A stretch of DNA of 9,861 bases, taken from the NCBI GenBank assembly GCA_019058135.1, contig JAHLWE010000197.1, positions 1 through 9,861 of the forward strand. Direction: 5' to 3'. The translations under genes were made by a program, and so were the position numbers. The notes below the pieces were generated by a model. It was not told where the DNA came from and did no database searches. It worked only from the letters and a program-made list of their open reading frames with translations. Shown piece by piece: positions 5,515-9,861 of the stretch (its first letter is position 1; each line of letters begins with the position of its first letter). This DNA comes from Promethearchaeota archaeon (GTDB lineage: Archaea > Asgardarchaeota > Lokiarchaeia > Sigyniarchaeales > SOKP01).

Positions 5515-6650
5515 AAAAAATATTAATAATATCACCATTCAACATTTTTCCTCCATATTCTGGAGCGGCAAACAGAATCTACAATCTAGTAAAATATTTA
5601 TCAAGAAAAAATAGGGTATTTCTTCTTTGCAATAATTATAAACGAATTTGTAGTGATAAAAATAAGAGTGAATATGTATCGAATCTTTCAAACACTGTAT
5701 TATACTTTGTTAGGTCATTTAAAAAGCTATCACAAATAATTAATCCATTGTTGCTTTTGGAGGGTTTAAAAATAATAAAAGTGAACAGGCCAGATTATAT
5801 CATAGCAGAATTTACCTGGTCTGGATTGCATGCAATATTATTACATTTTTTAACAGGGGTTCCATATATTTTAGACGAACATAATGTTGAATTTCTAAGA
5901 TTTGATAGAATAAAGAGAGGGAATAAATTATTAATATTCTTACTTAAACAATATGAAAATCTATCTTGTATATTTGCTCATAAAATATTTTGTGTATCTG
6001 AAGTAGATAGAAATCTTTTAATTCAAAATTTAAATATTGACAAAAATAAAATAATTATCGTTCCTAATGGAATTGATATTGATAAAATTTATCGAAATGA
6101 AGGAAAAAAAGAAACCATTAGAAATGAATTAAATATTAAGGAGAATGAAAAAATAATACTTTTTTATGGCACATTAGATTACAAACCAAATCTTGAAGCT
6201 GTAGAGATTATACATAAAGAAATTTTGCCGCGGATTATAAATAAAATGCCAAATACAAAATTTTTAGTTGTTGGGAATAATCCTCCTTTAAAATATAAAC
6301 ATAATAGTATTATATTTACAGGGTTAGTAGATAATTTGATAGATTATATCAACGTATCTGATTTAGTGATATGCCCATTAACGAGTGGTGGGGGTACCAG
6401 GATTAAAATATTGGAATCTATTGCTTGTGGAAAAACTGTTGTAAGCACAAGCATGGGCGCAGAAGGGTTAATAGAAGAGGAAAGCAAAGATTTTTTAAAA
6501 ATTGCAGATGATTGGGATAAATTTTCAGAAGAAATAATAAAGTTAATAAAATCTCCTAAAAAAGGTAAATTACCTAAGAAATTTATTGAAAAATATGATT
6601 GGAAAAATATTATAAATAAATTAAACTTAAACATGAATAAAAGTGATTAA
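5511..6650 (+). CDS. GT4-family glycosyltransferase
   Basis: This complete 379-residue GT-B enzyme should transfer a sugar from a nucleotide donor to a lipid-linked glycan on the cytoplasmic side. The N-terminal acceptor domain starts MKKILIISPFNIFPPYSGAA, with the glycine-rich loop GAANRI near residue 18, and contains YILDEHNVEF (119-128) and the linker IIIVPNGIDIDKI (181-193). The C-terminal donor domain shows ILFYGTLDYKPNLEA (216-230), KFLVVGNNPP, FTGLVDNLIDYINVSDLVIC and the donor motif SGGGTRIKILESIACGK. Glu302 is the second Glu of E-x7-E; the first is Gly294, as in the related subfamily with SGGGTRxKxLEA. The ATG overlaps the stop of the methyltransferase pseudogene, and the end overlaps the next gene by 8 bp. 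No Shine-Dalgarno motif is seen, so translation probably relied on coupling or on a leaderless message. Confidence 0.92.
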   Translation: MKKILIISPFNIFPPYSGAANRIYNLVKYLSRKNRVFLLCNNYKRICSDKNKSEYVSNLSNTVLYFVRSFKKLSQIINPLLLLEGLKIIKVNRPDYIIAEFTWSGLHAILLHFLTGVPYILDEHNVEFLRFDRIKRGNKLLIFLLKQYENLSCIFAHKIFCVSEVDRNLLIQNLNIDKNKIIIVPNGIDIDKIYRNEGKKETIRNELNIKENEKIILFYGTLDYKPNLEAVEIIHKEILPRIINKMPNTKFLVVGNNPPLKYKHNSIIFTGLVDNLIDYINVSDLVICPLTSGGGTRIKILESIACGKTVVSTSMGAEGLIEEESKDFLKIADDWDKFSEEIIKLIKSPKKGKLPKKFIEKYDWKNIINKLNLNMNKSD

Positions 6651-8187
6651 AAAAAGCAACCTACTTTTACTAACTTTGGTAATTTTAAGCCTTGCCACAA
6701 GTTATTATCATAGTTTTGGTGTTAACTCAATTTCTTATGGAAGCGGAGATGCTTTCGGGCTTATTCTTTCTTCAACCAATATAGAAAAAAAACCAGCAAC
6801 ATACTTAATATCTTATGTTTATAGGATTTTTTATGAAATTACCAGTTTAAGTGTCTACAACTTAACTTTTTATTTTACACCCATACTTTTCATTGTTCTT
6901 TTAATCTTCATCTTTAAAGTCTTAGAAAAAAATACTAACTTAACCATAGCTTTTTTTAGCTGTTTTTTGATAACTACTAATCCCTGGTTATCTTTTTATT
7001 CAACAGAGCCTTCAAAAGCGTTTTTTGTTCTTTTGTTCTTTTTTGCATCGCTATTCTTCTTATATCGTTATAAAAAAAATAACGCAAAAAAAGAGATTCT
7101 ATTAAGCTTTTTATTTTTGTCTTTTTCAAGTGTTTTTTATCATACAGCTCTTATGTTTTTCCCATCATATTTTTTATTACTTTATTTTAATATTTACAAA
7201 AAAATTAATCTAATAAATATTAAATCTTTTATTAATCTTTTCTTAATATTTTTGATATTGTTTGTAATTATTTCTTATCCTTTTTATTACACAAAATTTC
7301 AGGAGCCCAAGAAAGGAGTAAAAGATGATCCTAAGATTACAGAATCAGGGAAGATGAGCTTCTTTAAGTTCTATATTAACGCAGTAAGGGCTGCTATAAA
7401 TGCTCCAGAAAATTTAGGGTATAAAACATTTTTAGGCGGTATAAAGAAATTTTTAGTTTTCGATTTGACTTGGCTATTTTTTATTTTTTCATTAATGATA
7501 TTGATAGCAGCTAATTTTTCAGGTTTTTATAAAAAAAATTTATTAATTGATTTTGTCCTTATTTTTTTGTTTACTTTTGCATTTATTTCTATTCAATGGA
7601 AATCTTATTCTCATGGCAGCAGGTATCCTCAATATACTATACTTTTTTTGTTCATAATTTTGAGTTATTTTTTAGATTTAGTCCTTAGTAAATTTTTCAA
7701 TAAAACCAAGAAGGCTTTATATATAAAGGCACTTTACATCCTAACATTAATAATATTGATCCTTTCTCCAGAGTATATCTTTTCATACGTAGAGGGGTTG
7801 CGACATATTTACATACCCCAGTTAGAAGTTAAGGATTTGATATTAAAGAATAATATTAATATAAATCAGGAAAATCAAGTTTTATATTTAGGATGGCCAG
7901 CAATAACATTAGCTTTGAAAGATTTGGGAATTATGGAGAGTTATTATCATCCTTTTGGTTGGGAGCATACTAATCTAACATTAATTAGTTCAGAAGATTA
8001 TGTATTAAAAAATAATATAAATTATTATATTTATGACCATACAGGAGATGACTATTATAATTCTTCAGATATTGTTTTAGATGAACTAAGAGGTAATTTT
8101 AATTTGGTCCTAATAGATAAAACAAAGGGGGAAAATTTGTATATTATTATATACAAAATAATCGAAAATGAACGTACTTATGATTAA
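6643..8187 (+). CDS. Polytopic membrane protein, GT-C-like glycosyltransferase (GT39/PMT-like)
   Basis: This 514-residue protein has about 10 hydrophobic helices (roughly residues 5-23, 76-94, 100-118, 124-142, 150-185, 195-216, 270-292, 301-320, 328-347, 360-382) and a soluble C-terminal domain from about 384. The layout fits GT-C enzymes, which use polyprenyl-phosphate sugars on the outer membrane face. A first external loop with an acidic residue (YGSGDAFG, Asp36) follows helix 1, and LITTNPWLSFYSTEPSKAFF resembles the conserved loop before helix 4. The tail has a small Rossmann-like pattern (VLYLGWPAITLALKDLG, NYYIYDHTGDD). Family assignment rests on topology and these loops only; a Wzy-like polymerase or an unclassified membrane protein is possible. 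The start is GTG 6643, chosen because helix 1 begins at residue 5. It overlaps the upstream stop by 8 bp and the next start by 20 bp. Confidence 0.7.
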   Translation: MIKKSNLLLLTLVILSLATSYYHSFGVNSISYGSGDAFGLILSSTNIEKKPATYLISYVYRIFYEITSLSVYNLTFYFTPILFIVLLIFIFKVLEKNTNLTIAFFSCFLITTNPWLSFYSTEPSKAFFVLLFFFASLFFLYRYKKNNAKKEILLSFLFLSFSSVFYHTALMFFPSYFLLLYFNIYKKINLINIKSFINLFLIFLILFVIISYPFYYTKFQEPKKGVKDDPKITESGKMSFFKFYINAVRAAINAPENLGYKTFLGGIKKFLVFDLTWLFFIFSLMILIAANFSGFYKKNLLIDFVLIFLFTFAFISIQWKSYSHGSRYPQYTILFLFIILSYFLDLVLSKFFNKTKKALYIKALYILTLIILILSPEYIFSYVEGLRHIYIPQLEVKDLILKNNININQENQVLYLGWPAITLALKDLGIMESYYHPFGWEHTNLTLISSEDYVLKNNINYYIYDHTGDDYYNSSDIVLDELRGNFNLVLIDKTKGENLYIIIYKIIENERTYD

Positions 8188-9340
8188 TGACTATAAGGAA
8201 AAAATTGGTGGAGCAGAACAAGTGGTATACTATTTAAAAAGTCTTTTAGAAGAAAAAAACCACAATGTGAAAATTTGGACTAGCGATCTTGATTCTCAAA
8301 AAGAAAGTTTTTTTTCCATATTTAATTTAAAGTACTACTTTAAATTAAAATTTTTTTTAAAAAACAATCATTTTGATATTGTCCATATTCATAAAATTAA
8401 TTCTATATTAAGTCATTCTATATTATTATTATTGAAAAAAAGAGTTATCCTTCATATTCATGATTTTTCATACGTTTGTCCTAAATTAGGGGTAACTCAT
8501 GATTATAAAATTTGTCCAAATTATATGAAAAAGTATTCTTTACATAAAAAATGCATGCAGTATAAAGAAAGAAAAATAGATTTTTTTTATGATTTTTTCA
8601 AGGTTTTGCGATTAACTTTAAATAGATTTCTTCTTAAAAAATATGTTGATCATTTCATTTGTCCTTCAAAAAAATTAAAAGAATTAATGCAGAAAACATT
8701 GAAAATTCCAGATGATAAAATAACACATTTACCAAACTTCATTGAATTTAATGAAAATAAAAAAATAGATTTTAATAAAATAAATTCTAAACAATTTCTT
8801 TTTATAGGTCGAATTTCAAAGGAGAAAGGAATTGCTGTTGCAATTAAAGGGATTAATCATTTATTTAAAAAAGAAAAATTAAGAGATATAAAACTGAATA
8901 TTATTGGTGATGGTCCTGAATTAGAAAATCTAAGGAAAATAGTTATTAATCTTAAATTAGATGAAAATATAAAATTCTTAGGAAGAATCGATAACAAAGA
9001 GTTAGATCAATATTACCAAGAATCTTGTGCAATATTGATGCCAAGCGTTTGGTTAGAGAATATTCCTATTGTTGCATTAGAATCAATGAAAAACAAAAAA
9101 CCAATTATAGCAAGTAATGTTGGAGGTTACCCCGACCTAATTGAGCAAGCCAAGAACGGTTATCTTTTTGAAATTGGTGATTACAGAGAAATGGCAAAAT
9201 ACATTAAAAAATTTTATAATAATAAAGAATTATCAATTAAATTAGGAGAATACGGATTTAAAAAATTAAAGAAGGATTTTGGTCGAGAAACCCATTATAG
9301 TCAGCTAATGGAAATTTATAGAAAAAAATGGTTCATATGA
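8168..9340 (+). CDS. GT4-family glycosyltransferase
   Basis: This complete 390-residue retaining-type GT-B glycosyltransferase carries all family marks: MNVLMINDYKEKIGGAEQVV with the glycine-rich acceptor loop GGAEQ at 14-18, DIVHIHKIN, HIHDFSYVCPK (96-106), VDHFICPSKKLKELM, the linker ITHLPNFIEF, FLFIGRISKEKGI (211-222), LNIIGDGPELENL, IKFLGRIDNKELDQYY, and a full E-x7-E motif in WLENIPIVALES (Glu297 and Glu305), then PIIASNVGGYPDLI and NGYLFEIGD. The Cys-containing stretch at about 104-129 (CPKLGVTHDYKICPNYMKKY SLHKKC) resembles a loop seen in other GT4 enzymes and might bind metal. The ATG lies inside the end of the upstream membrane-protein gene. A Met at codon 5 is an alternative, but codons 1-4 complete the usual first strand. 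It ends with an ATGA overlap to the next gene. Confidence 0.93.
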   Translation: MNVLMINDYKEKIGGAEQVVYYLKSLLEEKNHNVKIWTSDLDSQKESFFSIFNLKYYFKLKFFLKNNHFDIVHIHKINSILSHSILLLLKKRVILHIHDFSYVCPKLGVTHDYKICPNYMKKYSLHKKCMQYKERKIDFFYDFFKVLRLTLNRFLLKKYVDHFICPSKKLKELMQKTLKIPDDKITHLPNFIEFNENKKIDFNKINSKQFLFIGRISKEKGIAVAIKGINHLFKKEKLRDIKLNIIGDGPELENLRKIVINLKLDENIKFLGRIDNKELDQYYQESCAILMPSVWLENIPIVALESMKNKKPIIASNVGGYPDLIEQAKNGYLFEIGDYREMAKYIKKFYNNKELSIKLGEYGFKKLKKDFGRETHYSQLMEIYRKKWFI

Positions 9341-9861
9341 AAATATTATTTTTCATATATTGTAAAAATGATCCAGCAAGTCGTTTTAGGGTATTGCAAT
9401 ATGTACCCTATTTAGAAAAAGAAGGATATGAATGCACTGTTTTGCCTATGAGGCCTTTTCAAGAACCCAAGATCTCCTCTCTGCTTGATTTTAAAGGAGG
9501 AAGATTTCTAAAGGCATTATTTTATCGCTTGTCTGATATTAAAAAATGCACTGGCTATGATATAGTTTTTCTTCAGAGGACTTTGATATCTAATTTTATG
9601 TGGCCCACCTTAGAAAAAAAACTCCATAAATATAATAAGAATATATTCTTTGACTTTGATGATTCTTTATTTAGGACTATCAACAGAGAAAGCCATTTAT
9701 TGGAAAAAAAGATAAGAGATATTATTCGTTTAAGTAAATATGTTATTGTTGGAAATGAGTTTTTAAAAAAATATGTAAATAATGAAGCAAAAACTTTTCT
9801 TATCCCTACTGTTATTAATACAGATAAATATAAATACAAAGGTAAAAATTCATACTCAAAA
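9337..9861 (+). CDS. GT4-like glycosyltransferase, N-terminal domain (3' end outside window)
   Basis: The frame is open from ATG 9337 to the window edge (175 codons). It starts with the first GT-B strand (MKILFFIYCKNDPASRFRVL QYVPYL), followed by DIVFLQRTLISNFMWPTLEK and NIFFDFDDSLF. The FDFDDSLF block matches the DIDDAL-type segment of a GT4 subfamily. Next come LSKYVIVGNEFLKKYV and the linker FLIPTVINTDKY, the usual N-to-C domain junction. The donor-binding half lies beyond the window. The start overlaps the upstream stop as ATGA, making this the fourth gene of the coupled run. No Shine-Dalgarno motif is seen. It is probably another sugar-adding enzyme of the same glycan; specificity is unknown. 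Confidence 0.8.
   Translation, partial: MKILFFIYCKNDPASRFRVLQYVPYLEKEGYECTVLPMRPFQEPKISSLLDFKGGRFLKALFYRLSDIKKCTGYDIVFLQRTLISNFMWPTLEKKLHKYNKNIFFDFDDSLFRTINRESHLLEKKIRDIIRLSKYVIVGNEFLKKYVNNEAKTFLIPTVINTDKYKYKGKNSYSK

Noticed and set aside
1..9861. CRISPR array, tRNA or rRNA genes, defence or toxin-antitoxin systems.
   Set aside because: No regularly spaced repeats, cloverleaf-like segments, rRNA motifs or recognisable defence proteins were seen on either strand.

Overview
This very AT-rich window is part of a cell-surface polysaccharide or glycoprotein-glycan biosynthesis locus. It consists of glycosyltransferases, SAM-dependent methyltransferases, a flippase relic, a polytopic GT-C-like protein and insertion-sequence debris. 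An archaeon is the more likely host: the 95-residue protein at 4330-4617 matches the N-terminal part of the mainly archaeal DUF1616 family, and almost no start has a Shine-Dalgarno motif. A low-SD, AT-rich bacterium cannot be excluded. Intact genes use TGG for Trp and end in TAA, TAG or TGA, so the code looks standard.

Left part (1-4000), heavily decayed: the C-terminal half of a GT4 glycosyltransferase (3-539); a frameshifted N-terminal piece of a GT2 glycosyltransferase (582-819); a 40-codon gene tail (857-973); a flippase pseudogene with three stops and a frameshift (985-1961); the last 23 codons of another GT4 gene (2056-2127); one intact methyltransferase with an N-terminal zinc ribbon (2124-3092); and a broken IS1595/ISXO2-type insertion sequence (3124-3983, transposase on the minus strand). 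The left IS end also occurs alone at 837-856. The interval 837-3983 is flanked by the same 8-bp word, TAATATAA (829-836 and 3984-3991), placed exactly as a target duplication would be. The whole 3.1-kb block therefore looks like a composite transposon that carried surface-glycan genes and then decayed.

Middle part (4000-5510): a possible IS630-type fossil, a DUF1616-like membrane protein bracketed by two copies of a near-palindromic repeat, a short GC-rich REP-like patch, and a second methyltransferase that is shattered by frameshifts but still recognisable from its SAM-fold half to its stop codon.

Right part (5511-9861), intact: four tightly overlapping plus-strand genes (GT4, GT-C-like membrane protein, GT4, GT4 cut by the window edge) with overlaps of 8, 20 and 4 bp. 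They read as one translationally coupled operon. Cytoplasmic GT4 enzymes would extend a lipid-linked glycan, and the membrane protein would transfer a sugar on the outer face. The donor sugars and final glycan cannot be read from sequence. No wholly new system is evident. The strongest unusual signals are the composite-element structure and the clustering of nonsense mutations at tryptophan positions.
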